Source of the DNA: an uncultured Burkholderiales bacterium
GTDB lineage: Bacteria > Pseudomonadota > Gammaproteobacteria > Burkholderiales > Burkholderiaceae_C
Assembly: GCA_903916355.1 (NCBI GenBank)
Contig: CAIWWN010000180.1
Coordinates: 1 to 43,765 of the forward strand
DNA length: 43,765 nucleotides
Direction of reading: 5' to 3'
The notes beneath the pieces were generated by a model. It searched no databases, was not told where the DNA came from, and saw only the letters and a list, made by a program, of their open reading frames with translations. The translations under genes were made by a program, and so were the position numbers. Shown piece by piece: positions 8,784 through 14,694 of the stretch. Position 1 is the first letter of the stretch. Each line of letters opens with the position of its first letter.

Positions 8784-9388
8784 GATACGGCGCGCTCTTT
8801 TTTCACCGAGTCACGCGCCAGCACCGGCGCAATGGCTTGCGCCAGGACCGGGTAGGCCTGGTTCCAAGCCAGCTCAGGGAACCTGAAATCCAAATACTTC
8901 AGAGCACAAGCCACGGTGATCTGGCCAATGTGCAGATCGCCCGCCAACACAGCGGGGTTCTGGTTCAAATAACTGAGCGATGTGTGAATCGCATCCAGCT
9001 TGCCCGCCGTCCACTCGGCCCAGCGCAAAGCCTCCGGGCGCACCATGTTTTCATAACGGGTCAGCAAGGCGGCGTCCAAAATGCCATCGCCCAAAGACTG
9101 CAGCGTCATGGCGCGCCACCTGGCGGCGCCACTGGCGGGGAACAGTTTGCCGCCGCCCAGGTCGTTCAAATACTCGCAAATGACGCGGCTGTCGTACAGC
9201 GCCTGCCCGTCATCGGTCACCAAGGTGGGCACTTTGCCCAAGGGGTTGTTGGCGACGATGCTGGCGTCCCGGTTCACCGGGTGCGCGCTCGACGCCAGCA
9301 AGGTGATGCGATCGCTCAGGCCGAGCTCGTCGGCCACCACCATGCACTTGCGGACATAGGGGGAAGTGGGGGCAAAGTGAAGTTTCAT
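8777..9388 (-). CDS. Glutathione S-transferase family protein
   Basis: A soluble GST of 203 residues. The N-terminal thioredoxin-like domain starts MKLHFAPTSPYVRKCMVVADELGL and contains the cis-proline and glutathione-binding segment NPLGKVPTLV and then ALYDSRVICEYL (about residues 52-75). The rest is the all-helical C-terminal domain, with LHIGQITVACALKYLDFRF at the position of the N-capping box. The catalytic residue is probably a serine in TSPYVRK. ATG 9388 is preferred to an in-frame GTG at 9427 because homology begins there, though neither has a strong ribosome site. The substrate is unknown. Confidence 0.9.
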   Translation of the reverse strand: MKLHFAPTSPYVRKCMVVADELGLSDRITLLASSAHPVNRDASIVANNPLGKVPTLVTDDGQALYDSRVICEYLNDLGGGKLFPASGAARWRAMTLQSLGDGILDAALLTRYENMVRPEALRWAEWTAGKLDAIHTSLSYLNQNPAVLAGDLHIGQITVACALKYLDFRFPELAWNQAYPVLAQAIAPVLARDSVKKERAVSA

Positions 9389-9521
9389 GGCTGCAGTATT
9401 GGCGATGCCATCAGGCGCGGCTGTCACGTAGCTGACCTGAATCCCACTTGTGCAGGCAAACCCGCTTTACCGCCGTTGCAAGCTGTGCGAGCCTTGGACT
9501 TTCTGTTTCACGAGGCTGCAC

Positions 9522-10475
9522 ATGCGCAAGTTACTGGGTTTGTTTTTGGTTGTCGCCATCTCGGGTTGTGCCACCCGTCCCACAAGCGCCGTGGTGGAGG
9601 TGCCTTCGCACATCACACCTGACTTGGCGCAGGGCCTGGCGCAAATCGGCCGCGTGGTGGCACCACCCCCCACCGAAAAACTCTACGCCCCGCTCCATGA
9701 GCGCGAACCCTATGCCGGTGTGCAGGTGCGCCGCGATGTGCGTTACGGCGCCGATGCGCGCCATTTGCTCGATGTGTTTCAGTCGGGCGCACCCCAGACG
9801 GGCAAGCCTGTGCTGGTCTTCGTGCACGGCGGCGCCTTCATGCGCGGCGAGCGCCGCACGGGCGAGAGCCCGTTTTACGACAACATCATGCTGTGGGCCG
9901 TGCGCCAGGGCATGGTGGGCGTCAACATGACCTACCGTCTGGCACCCGCCCACCCCTGGCCGGCGGCGCAGCAAGATATCCAAGCCGCCTTGAAATGGGT
10001 GCGTGAGAACATTGCGGCCAGCGGCGGTGACCCGAGTCGCATCATCCTCATGGGTCATTCGGCCGGAGCCGCGCATGTGGCGCAGTACGTGGCGCACCCG
10101 CAGTTCCATGTGGTGCCCGGCTCGGGCTTGGCTGGTGCGGTGTTGTTGTCGGGCCTGTTTGACCCCGCAACCGCCGAGGCCAACCCCCCACTGCAAGCCT
10201 ACTTTGGCAAAGACACCACGCAGTACCCCGCCCGCTCGGCCGTGCCGGGTCTGGTGGCCTCGCGCGTGCCCTTGCTGATCGCTTATGCCGAGCTCGACCC
10301 CGAAGACTTCCACACCCAAAGCGGCCAACTCAATACCGCCCTGTGCAATGCCGGCCGATGCCAGGGCCTTTACAAACTCAGTGGCCACAGCCACATGTCG
10401 GAGGTCTATTCGATCAACACCGCAGACAAAACGGTGACTAACTTGATCCAGCAACTGATGGACCGGGCGCGTTGA
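9522..10475 (+). CDS. Alpha/beta hydrolase lipoprotein (HSL-type esterase)
   Basis: A carboxylesterase of the hormone-sensitive-lipase type, 317 residues, predicted to be membrane-anchored on the periplasmic side. It has a lipoprotein signal MRKLLGLFLVVAISGC with the lipobox cysteine at residue 16. The oxyanion motif HGG is at residues 102-104, the nucleophile elbow GHSAG at 178-182 (Ser180), and the likely acid and base are Asp259 (AELDPEDF) and His289 (SGHSHMSE). ATG 9522 has GAGG six bases upstream; a longer frame from 9450 would bury the signal peptide. It may act on short-chain esters. It diverges from the GST gene, with about 130 bases between the two start codons. Confidence 0.88.
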   Translation: MRKLLGLFLVVAISGCATRPTSAVVEVPSHITPDLAQGLAQIGRVVAPPPTEKLYAPLHEREPYAGVQVRRDVRYGADARHLLDVFQSGAPQTGKPVLVFVHGGAFMRGERRTGESPFYDNIMLWAVRQGMVGVNMTYRLAPAHPWPAAQQDIQAALKWVRENIAASGGDPSRIILMGHSAGAAHVAQYVAHPQFHVVPGSGLAGAVLLSGLFDPATAEANPPLQAYFGKDTTQYPARSAVPGLVASRVPLLIAYAELDPEDFHTQSGQLNTALCNAGRCQGLYKLSGHSHMSEVYSINTADKTVTNLIQQLMDRAR

Positions 10476-10601
10476 GCCTTGCTGTAACTTCGAGATTGCA
10501 CACGCAGAACTGGGCGGAGCAGCTCGCAAGGCCGACTGGCTCACTTAGGACGACATCTTGCAGGACGCTTCGCGAAGGTTTTTATCGACCCCCATGTCTG
10601 G

Positions 10602-10970
10602 TTGTCGGCCACGGTGTTTGCGGGCTTGTGTGAGGCAATCCTGATTGAGTGCCATCAGCGCGATTGGCTGCTCACCACCAAATTGGTTCAGTCCGAAGCG
10701 CACGAGGTGCTGAATCGTAAATTCCCGCACTTGCCACAATCACTGGCACTGTTTGACGCCATCTGGTCAGAGGCCACCTGCGTGCAAGACCTGGACGAGC
10801 CAGCAGACGACAACGACGTTCGGCTGGTCAAAGCCGCCAGCTTGGCCGGTGCCGAAGTTTTCATCACCGGCGACAAGCGCGTGCTGACTTGGGGCCGTGA
10901 AGGCAACACGCAAATCCTGAGCCCCCGGGAAGCGTGGATGCAGTTGTTTGCGGGCAATGATGGCGCTTGA
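10602..10970 (+). CDS. PIN-domain toxin-like protein, 5' end probably damaged
   Basis: A PIN-domain putative ribonuclease (VapC-like toxin family). The first conventional start codon is TTG 10602, but PIN similarity clearly continues upstream in the same frame: VFIDPHVWLSA, with the first metal-binding aspartate, is encoded from 10578. No ATG, GTG or TTG is found in that frame between 10500 and 10602, so the original start seems lost, or a rare start is used. Further acidic residues expected of PIN domains are seen in DEPADDNDVRLVKAA and FITGDKRVL. No convincing antitoxin gene precedes it. Starting at 10602 would remove the first catalytic aspartate, so the product may be inactive. Confidence 0.6.
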   Translation: MSATVFAGLCEAILIECHQRDWLLTTKLVQSEAHEVLNRKFPHLPQSLALFDAIWSEATCVQDLDEPADDNDVRLVKAASLAGAEVFITGDKRVLTWGREGNTQILSPREAWMQLFAGNDGA

Positions 10971-11337
10971 AAAAGCGCCGATGTGGGCCGTGCAGGTGGT
11001 GCGCCATTTTCGGCACAGCCATTCCTTGGGCGATGTCCAGGTTGCGATGGCGCACGACACTCGATGCGAGCAGCGCTAAGAAAATAATGAACGTATTGGG
11101 ATTAATTTTTCTTTGTTTTGAGGCTATAGTAAATATAATGAATCAGCACAAGAACTTGATCGAGTGATCGGGCGGACTGCAAAGAAGGAGCACCGGGTTT
11201 CATGCGAAATTTATACCGGTACGAAAACACAGCAATTGAACCTGCAAACCAAGGCGCATGCGGCTTGCAGCCAATTTATCTGAAAGATGTATCGACACGG
11301 CCCGGATGTATCCACCGGGTTTTGCGGTCTACATTAC
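10971..11337. other. Gene-poor, AT-rich lead-in to the cassette array
   Basis: About 370 bases with no convincing gene. The middle (11080-11150) is markedly richer in A and T than its surroundings and holds the best promoter-like boxes of the region. The last 120 bases contain loosely complementary blocks (for example around 11228-11245 and 11320-11335) that could be a decayed attC arm. I found no integrase fragment or attI that I could support. Confidence 0.4.
11112..11139 (+). promoter_or_regulatory. Candidate promoter ahead of the cassette array
   Basis: TTTGTT (11112-11117), a 16-base spacer, then a perfect TATAAT (11134-11139), in an AT-rich patch. It points into the array, about 200 bases before the first cassette boundary. 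It may drive cassette expression in the way an integron Pc promoter does, which is inference. Confidence 0.4.
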
Positions 11338-11347
11338 GTTAAGTCGC
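11338..11347 (+). repeat. attC core (R') at the left edge of cassette 1
   Basis: GTTAAGTCGC matches the integron core GTTRRRY. Its reverse complement reappears, with one mismatch, at 11755-11764 at the far end of the same cassette, as expected for the two ends of one circular cassette. The rest of this attC, upstream, is too degenerate to delimit. Confidence 0.55.
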
Positions 11348-11360
11348 ATAAGGGGACATC

Positions 11361-11729
11361 GTGCGTATTCCAAAGCATCTTGCATTCATTGCCCTTCTGC
11401 TCTTGCCTGGCTTCGCCGCCGCCGATGGGAATACGTTGTTGACACAGTGCACGCAGGTGGAGCGCTTCATGGACAATAAGAAAGCAGGTGCGGAATCGGA
11501 CATCGGCATGTGTTTGGGCTTGGTTCAAGGAGTACGTAACACCATGCTATTTACCGAGCCATTGCTCGATCAGAAGCACCGCACATGTTGGCCAACCGAC
11601 GGAATTGACAACGGTCAGGCGGTTCGTATCGTGCTCCAGTACCTTCGAAGTAATCCGGCGTCGCTGCACCAAGACGAGGTCTTGTTGATGATGCTGGCAT
11701 TTCGAAAGGCGTATCGGTGCGCAAAATGA
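11361..11729 (+). CDS. Rap1a/Tai-like exported immunity-family protein (cassette 1)
   Basis: A 122-residue exported protein with a clear Sec signal (HLAFIALLLLPGFAAA). The mature part has the Rap1a/Tai layout: a cysteine near the start (LLTQCTQ), DIGMCLGLVQGVRNTM, a third cysteine at TCWPTDGI, a helical AVRIVLQYLRSNPASLHQ and the C-terminal AFRKAYRCAK. In that family such proteins neutralise amidase toxins of type VI secretion systems in the periplasm, but many members are orphans. GTG 11361 has AGGGGA six bases upstream. The start lies 16 bases after an attC core, and the stop lies 25 bases before the R'' box of the cassette's own attC, so it fills a single-gene cassette. No toxin or secretion gene is nearby. 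Confidence 0.8.
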   Translation: MRIPKHLAFIALLLLPGFAAADGNTLLTQCTQVERFMDNKKAGAESDIGMCLGLVQGVRNTMLFTEPLLDQKHRTCWPTDGIDNGQAVRIVLQYLRSNPASLHQDEVLLMMLAFRKAYRCAK

Positions 11730-11754
11730 GTCGAACCGACCGTCGCGTCCAGAT

Positions 11755-11850
11755 GCCACTTAACCGGTCAGTCAAGACGGATACACAAATGCGTCCGGCC
11801 GCTTCGCGGCCAGTGCAAATGTGCGCCGCCTACCTCCAACGTTAAAGCTC
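11755..11850 (+). repeat. attC site ending cassette 1
   Basis: The left core GCCACTTAAC (11755-11764) contains RYYYAAC, and the right core is GTTAAAG (11841-11847). Between them is an imperfect palindrome whose centre is the hairpin GGCCGC-TTC-GCGGCC, with flanks that pair in blocks (ACGG/GCGG, CACA, ATGC) broken by unpaired bases. Its length of about 90 bases suits attC. The left core is complementary at 9 of 10 bases to the start of its own cassette at 11338. Confidence 0.72.
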
Positions 11851-11863
11851 AAAAGGAGTCGCT

Positions 11864-12334
11864 ATGACAGTCAACACGTGGCCGAGAAACCAATACACGG
11901 GCGTCGGTGGCGGCCGATACACAGGAGTCGGCGGAGGCCTTTACACCGGTGTTGGTGGAGGCGCGTACACCGGCGTGGGCGGGGGCATGTACACCGGGGT
12001 TGGCGGCGGTCGATACACAGGTGTAGGCGGAGGGCTCTACTCGGGAGTCGGCGGCGGTCTCTATACCGGGGTTGGCGGCGGCCTTTACACGGGCGTTGGG
12101 GGCGGACTTTATACGGGTGTGGGAGGTGGGCTCTATTCTGGCGTGGGCGGGGGCATGTACACCGGTGCCGGCGATCCCTACATGAGCAACATCCCTCCTT
12201 GGGACTTCTTCGTAGAGTATCTGTTCACGCACGGGTATAAGTCACAAGCTGCGCTTATCCTGCGTCACATGCCGAGGCAGTACGGTCAGCCACTGACGAA
12301 GCATCTGCAGGAAAAGTTTGGCGATGAGCTCTAA
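11864..12334 (+). CDS. YxGVGGG octapeptide-repeat protein (cassette 2), unknown function
   Basis: A 156-residue protein of unknown function, alone in its cassette. After a ten-residue lead (MTVNTWPRNQ) come eleven copies of an eight-residue unit YTGVGGGx (two copies YSGVGGGx), where x is Leu, Arg, Met or Ala, then a twelfth decayed copy YTGAGDPY (residues 99-106). The 50-residue C-terminal part is not repetitive: it begins SNIPPWDFFVEYLF, looks helical and ends in GDEL. There is no signal peptide, membrane segment or cysteine, so a cytoplasmic protein is likely. The ATG has AAAAGGAG about eight bases upstream and lies 23 bases after the attC core. The stop TAA falls inside the R'' box of its own attC, typical of integron cassettes. 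The repeat could form a beta-rich scaffold, but that is speculation. Confidence 0.82.
   Translation: MTVNTWPRNQYTGVGGGRYTGVGGGLYTGVGGGAYTGVGGGMYTGVGGGRYTGVGGGLYSGVGGGLYTGVGGGLYTGVGGGLYTGVGGGLYSGVGGGMYTGAGDPYMSNIPPWDFFVEYLFTHGYKSQAALILRHMPRQYGQPLTKHLQEKFGDEL
11894..12157 (+). repeat. Eleven tandem 24-base repeats encoding YxGVGGGx
   Basis: Eleven in-frame 24-base units without insertions. At DNA level the copies differ mainly at third codon positions: valine uses all four codons, threonine uses ACG, ACA and ACC, and glycine codons vary freely. The peptide changes only at the eighth residue and by Thr/Ser. A decayed twelfth copy follows at 12158-12181. Confidence 0.92.
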
Positions 12335-12421
12335 CTTGTCGGTCGAGATGGACGCCCACGTGCGTCCGCGCGCCTCGCGTACACCTGGTCTTGGTTGCCA
12401 CTCACCTTTACGTTAGGCCGC
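12326..12421 (+). repeat. attC site ending cassette 2
   Basis: The left core is GAGCTCTAAC (12326-12335) and the right core GTTAGGCCGC (12412-12421) contains a perfect GTTRRRY. The outer arms pair as GGTCGAGATGG on the left against GGTGAGTGG, read on the minus strand, on the right, with extra unpaired C and A: the extrahelical-base pattern of attC. The left core pairs at 9 of 10 bases with the start of its own cassette (11841-11850). Confidence 0.78.
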
Positions 12422-12943
12422 ATGAAACGACCCGAACGACTCCGCCGTGTTGCGCTCCTGTGCTGCCACTGCCTCAGGAACGTGGCTCTGTATCGCTCCG
12501 CCTGGCGCAGACGAGAGCTCATCGTTCGCCGCCAGTTCTGGGTCAATGCCAACGGCAATGCGATAGACATTGCGGTTCTCGAGTGGTGCAAGCTCTTTGC
12601 TGATCGAAAGGGCAAGCATCACTGGACGCGCGTGGTTTCTGATGAGGCCGCATTCCTTGCGCAGCTACTCCGGGCACTCGGATTGTCAGCGAAGGAGTTC
12701 CATGACTTCGCGCGCTCAGTGCTACGCTACCGCAACAAGTTTGTCGCACACCTTGACGACGAACGCACCATGCATATTCCTGCTACACGAGTACTTCGCC
12801 GCAGTGCAGCATTTCTGTATGACTGGCTACGAGCCGACGCAATCGATAGCCAGTACCTTCAGGATGCACCCAGTTGTGCGCGGGAGCACTACTCGGCCTT
12901 TTACTCTCACGGCCGCGCGGAGCACTTGCGCAATGCGGCCTAG
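12422..12943 (+). CDS. HEPN-like protein (cassette 3), putative RNase or defence protein
   Basis: A 173-residue cytoplasmic protein. The ATG at 12422 directly follows the attC core, so the cassette boundary decides the start; there is no ribosome site. The first 45 residues are basic and cysteine-containing (RRVALLCCHCLRN). The second half is helical and contains VLRYRNKFVAHLDDE at about residue 100, matching the R-N-x4-H signature of HEPN RNases (RX4-6H), preceded by helices rich in Leu and Ala. HEPN proteins often act in abortive-infection and toxin-antitoxin systems, but no partner gene is present here. The TAG stop lies within the R'' box of the following attC. Fold-level assignment is by eye; catalytic function is inferred. 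Confidence 0.65.
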   Translation: MKRPERLRRVALLCCHCLRNVALYRSAWRRRELIVRRQFWVNANGNAIDIAVLEWCKLFADRKGKHHWTRVVSDEAAFLAQLLRALGLSAKEFHDFARSVLRYRNKFVAHLDDERTMHIPATRVLRRSAAFLYDWLRADAIDSQYLQDAPSCAREHYSAFYSHGRAEHLRNAA

Positions 12944-13069
12944 CCCCTTGCTCAAGCAGAGCGCCAACGGCAGGCCACCAGGCCCGGGCCGGTGGTGCGC
13001 GGCACATTTTCACCGGCCCGGGCCTGGCGTCCTGCCGTCGTCGCCCGCTTAGCTCGAACGTTAACCCGC
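12935..13069 (+). repeat. attC site ending cassette 3, with a long perfect stem
   Basis: The left core is GCGGCCTAGC (12935-12944) and the right core GTTAACCCGC (13060-13069). The left arm has GCTCAAGCAGAGCG, and the right arm, read on the minus strand, has GCTAAGCGGGCG, which leaves an extrahelical C. Inside, a perfect 17-base inverted repeat (12978-12994 and 13011-13027) flanks a 16-base loop. The left core pairs at 9 of 10 bases with the start of its own cassette at 12412. It is about 130 bases long. Confidence 0.8.
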
Positions 13070-13085
13070 ACCATCAATTCCGCAC

Positions 13086-13412
13086 ATGTACTCATCGACA
13101 TTCATTTTCTCGAAGAAACAGTACGACAGCGAGTTCTATCGGCTTGATCAAGCTATCGCTGAAGCCGCAAAAGAAATCCCAGGCTATCTTGGTGAAGAAG
13201 CATGGGAAAACACGAGCACAGGATTGGTTTCCAATGTTTATTACTGGCAGACGCTTGAAGCCTTGCAGGAATTGATCAAGCATCCGAAGCATCAGGAAGC
13301 AAAAGCCAAACAAGCAAACTGGCTCGATGGGTATCAAGTGATCATTTCCGAGGTCATTAAATCCTACGGTGACTCCAAACTCACGATGCTGCCCGCGTTC
13401 AATGCGCAGTAA
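13086..13412 (+). CDS. Antibiotic biosynthesis monooxygenase (ABM) domain protein
   Basis: A 108-residue dimeric alpha/beta barrel protein of the ABM family. The family pattern is visible: FYRLDQAIAEAAKEIPGYLGEEAWEN, then YYWQTLEALQELIKHPKHQEAKAKQ and YQVIISEVIKSYGD. Such proteins include HmoA-like haem-degrading monooxygenases and quinol oxygenases, but many have no known function. The key His in KHPKHQEAK is present. The ATG lies 17 bases after the attC core that closes cassette 3, so this looks like the first gene after that site. A matching R'' box (expected GCGGGTTAAC) is not found downstream, so it is either a cassette with a decayed attC or the edge of the array. Confidence 0.78.
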   Translation: MYSSTFIFSKKQYDSEFYRLDQAIAEAAKEIPGYLGEEAWENTSTGLVSNVYYWQTLEALQELIKHPKHQEAKAKQANWLDGYQVIISEVIKSYGDSKLTMLPAFNAQ

Positions 13413-13521
13413 ACCAAAAAACCACCCATTAACGCCCATTTCAGGACTGCCCGCCATGAATGGGTTTTAGCGCCCCAACTTAGCAACGCCCCACGGAAAA
13501 CAACTTGAAAGTAATCCAACT

Positions 13522-13947
13522 ATGAATCCGAATGCATTTTTCTGGAAAATCATGCGCGGCGAAATGCCCCCTCCGCCAGCGGCCACAACGCTTGGAATTT
13601 CTTTCAAAAATATCGACGCCAAGATTGGCGCGATCGAAGTCGAGTTCGAAGGAAAAAAGGAATTCACGAATCCAGCAGGCAATATCCAAGGTGGTTTTCT
13701 TGCCGCGATGTTAGACGACACCATGGGGCCGGCACTGGCCTCCACGCTGTCTGAGGGCGAATTTGCGCCAACGCTGAACCTCAATGTTTGTTTCCAATCT
13801 GCCGCGAAGGTTGGTCGCCTTCTGGGCAAAGGCCGAGTCGTCAAGCGCGGCCGAGGCGTCTGTTTCTTGTCCGCTGAGCTTTATCAAGACGGCGAGCAGG
13901 TGGCAACTGCAACGGCCACCGCGCTCATACGTAGCCTGCCGAGATAA
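13522..13947 (+). CDS. PaaI-family hotdog thioesterase
   Basis: A 141-residue hotdog-fold acyl-CoA thioesterase of the PaaI group. The diagnostic segment NPAGNIQGGFLAAMLDDTMGPAL (about residues 51-73) holds the glycine-rich turn and the catalytic Asp region, followed by TLNLNVCFQSAAKVG and GRVVKRGRGVCFLSAELYQDG. It is predicted cytoplasmic and would hydrolyse aromatic or short acyl-CoA. The ATG has no good ribosome site. The 109 bases before it contain an inverted repeat AAAACC..CATT/AATG..GGTTTT (about 13419-13468), perhaps a terminator for the preceding gene. Its neighbours suggest an accessory setting rather than a paa operon. Confidence 0.88.
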   Translation: MNPNAFFWKIMRGEMPPPPAATTLGISFKNIDAKIGAIEVEFEGKKEFTNPAGNIQGGFLAAMLDDTMGPALASTLSEGEFAPTLNLNVCFQSAAKVGRLLGKGRVVKRGRGVCFLSAELYQDGEQVATATATALIRSLPR

Positions 13948-13986
13948 GTCCTTAGGCCGTTGTCCCAGAAGAATAACTTGATGCCC

Positions 13987-13999
13987 ATACGTTTCGTAT
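13987..13999 (+). promoter_or_regulatory. Short palindrome over the probable brnT promoter
   Basis: ATACG-TTT-CGTAT is a perfect inverted repeat ending 13 bases before the brnT ATG and overlapping a TATA-rich -10-like stretch (13997-14004). TTGATG at 13978 could be a -35 box with short spacing. BrnA antitoxins repress their own operon, so this is a candidate BrnA operator. Confidence 0.4.
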
Positions 14000-14012
14000 A
14001 TACACTCTGTGC

Positions 14013-14288
14013 ATGGAGTTCACTTGGTCAGAAACGAAGCGAGCAGCGAATATCAAAGCCCATGGCCTTGACTTCGTAGACGCCGAAAGTGTTTTTGAAG
14101 GCGTGACGTTCACCTTCGAAGATGACCGTTTCTCCTACGGTGAGCAACGTTTTGTGACACTGGGCTTGCTCGCTGGCATACCTGTTTCAGTCGTACACAC
14201 AGAGAGTGAATATGAAATCCGCATCATCTCGTTCCGAAAAGCAAGCAAGCGCGAGTCGCAAATCTACTACGATGAAATCCAAAACTGA
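14013..14288 (+). CDS. brnT: BrnT-family toxin
   Basis: The toxin of a type II toxin-antitoxin pair, 91 residues, with a RelE-like fold that acts as an RNase to stop growth. Seen: FTWSETKRAANIKAHGLDFVDAESVFEG at the start, the usual BrnT opening, then GEQRFVTLGLLAGIPVSVVHTE and the C-terminal IRIISFRKASKRESQIYYDE, with the conserved arginine, serine/lysine and glutamate region. It has full length. It starts very close to the promoter-like boxes and overlaps brnA by 17 bases, the normal arrangement of toxin first and antitoxin second. Confidence 0.93.
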   Translation: MEFTWSETKRAANIKAHGLDFVDAESVFEGVTFTFEDDRFSYGEQRFVTLGLLAGIPVSVVHTESEYEIRIISFRKASKRESQIYYDEIQN

Positions 14289-14526
14289 TTGGGCGCGATT
14301 GCACTCCGGCGCTGGCGATATGAAGCCGACGCCAGAACACCCGGAGACTGACGTAAGTCACATTGTGCGTGGCATGGTTCGCAAAGGTTTGAAGCCAATG
14401 CCTGCCAAGGCATCTATTTCGCTGCGATTGGATCAAGACGTGCTCGAATGGTTCAAGGCGCAAGGGACTGGCTATCAGACGCGAATCAACACAGTCCTGA
14501 GGGCGTTCCGTGACGCTTCGGTTTAG
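14272..14526 (+). CDS. brnA: BrnA-family antitoxin
   Basis: The antitoxin partner of the preceding BrnT, 84 residues. The C-terminal ribbon-helix-helix DNA-binding segment is clear: ASISLRLDQDVLEWFKAQGTGYQTRINTVLRAF. The N-terminal half, which wraps the toxin in this family, is short and hydrophilic. ATG 14272 is chosen because the frame upstream is the antisense-like low-complexity overlap with brnT, and starting here gives the family length. It is expected to repress its own promoter, alone or with BrnT. Confidence 0.9.
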   Translation: MKSKTDWARLHSGAGDMKPTPEHPETDVSHIVRGMVRKGLKPMPAKASISLRLDQDVLEWFKAQGTGYQTRINTVLRAFRDASV

Positions 14527-14565
14527 CAACTTGCTCGCCAAGGACCTGCCGCCTCAGGTGGTCGA

Positions 14566-14694
14566 ATGGCGGCTCTAGGCTATACAGGGGACCGGCTTTT
14601 TTATGTGGTGTTCGTTGCCCGTGTAGAGACGCGACGAATTATCAGCCTGCGAAAGGCGAACCAACGCGAGGTGAATCGCTATGCCGAAACTTAA
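14566..14694 (+). pseudogene. Truncated second brnT (C-terminal half only)
   Basis: An open stretch of 42 codons encodes a typical BrnT C-terminus: LGYTGDRLFYVVFVAR, then RRIISLRKANQREVNRYAET, ending in TAA at 14692-14694. The N-terminal half of the toxin, including the opening KxxxNxxKHG-like region, is absent from the preceding sequence. The fragment overlaps the second brnA by 14 bases, just as an intact brnT overlaps its brnA. The ATG at 14566 is incidental. It is a decayed toxin whose antitoxin has survived. Confidence 0.75.

Noticed and set aside
10487-10565. Possible antitoxin remnant before the PIN gene (frame giving ELGGAARKADWLT, stop, DDILQDASR)
   Set aside because: It looks like a broken antitoxin tail but is too short and has a stop; no family match can be claimed by eye.
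10864-11060. Minus-strand open frame after the PIN gene (RHRNLDIAQGMAVPKMAHHLHGP), considered as an integrase remnant
   Set aside because: It lacks tyrosine-recombinase motifs such as the HxLR box or the catalytic tyrosine context, so it is not IntI as far as I can tell.
11894-12157. CRISPR array
   Set aside because: The 24-base repeats are contiguous, in frame and without spacers; they are protein-coding repeats.
13412-13522. A fourth attC site
   Set aside because: There is an inverted repeat, but no GTTRRRY core and no box complementary to the start of the preceding unit.
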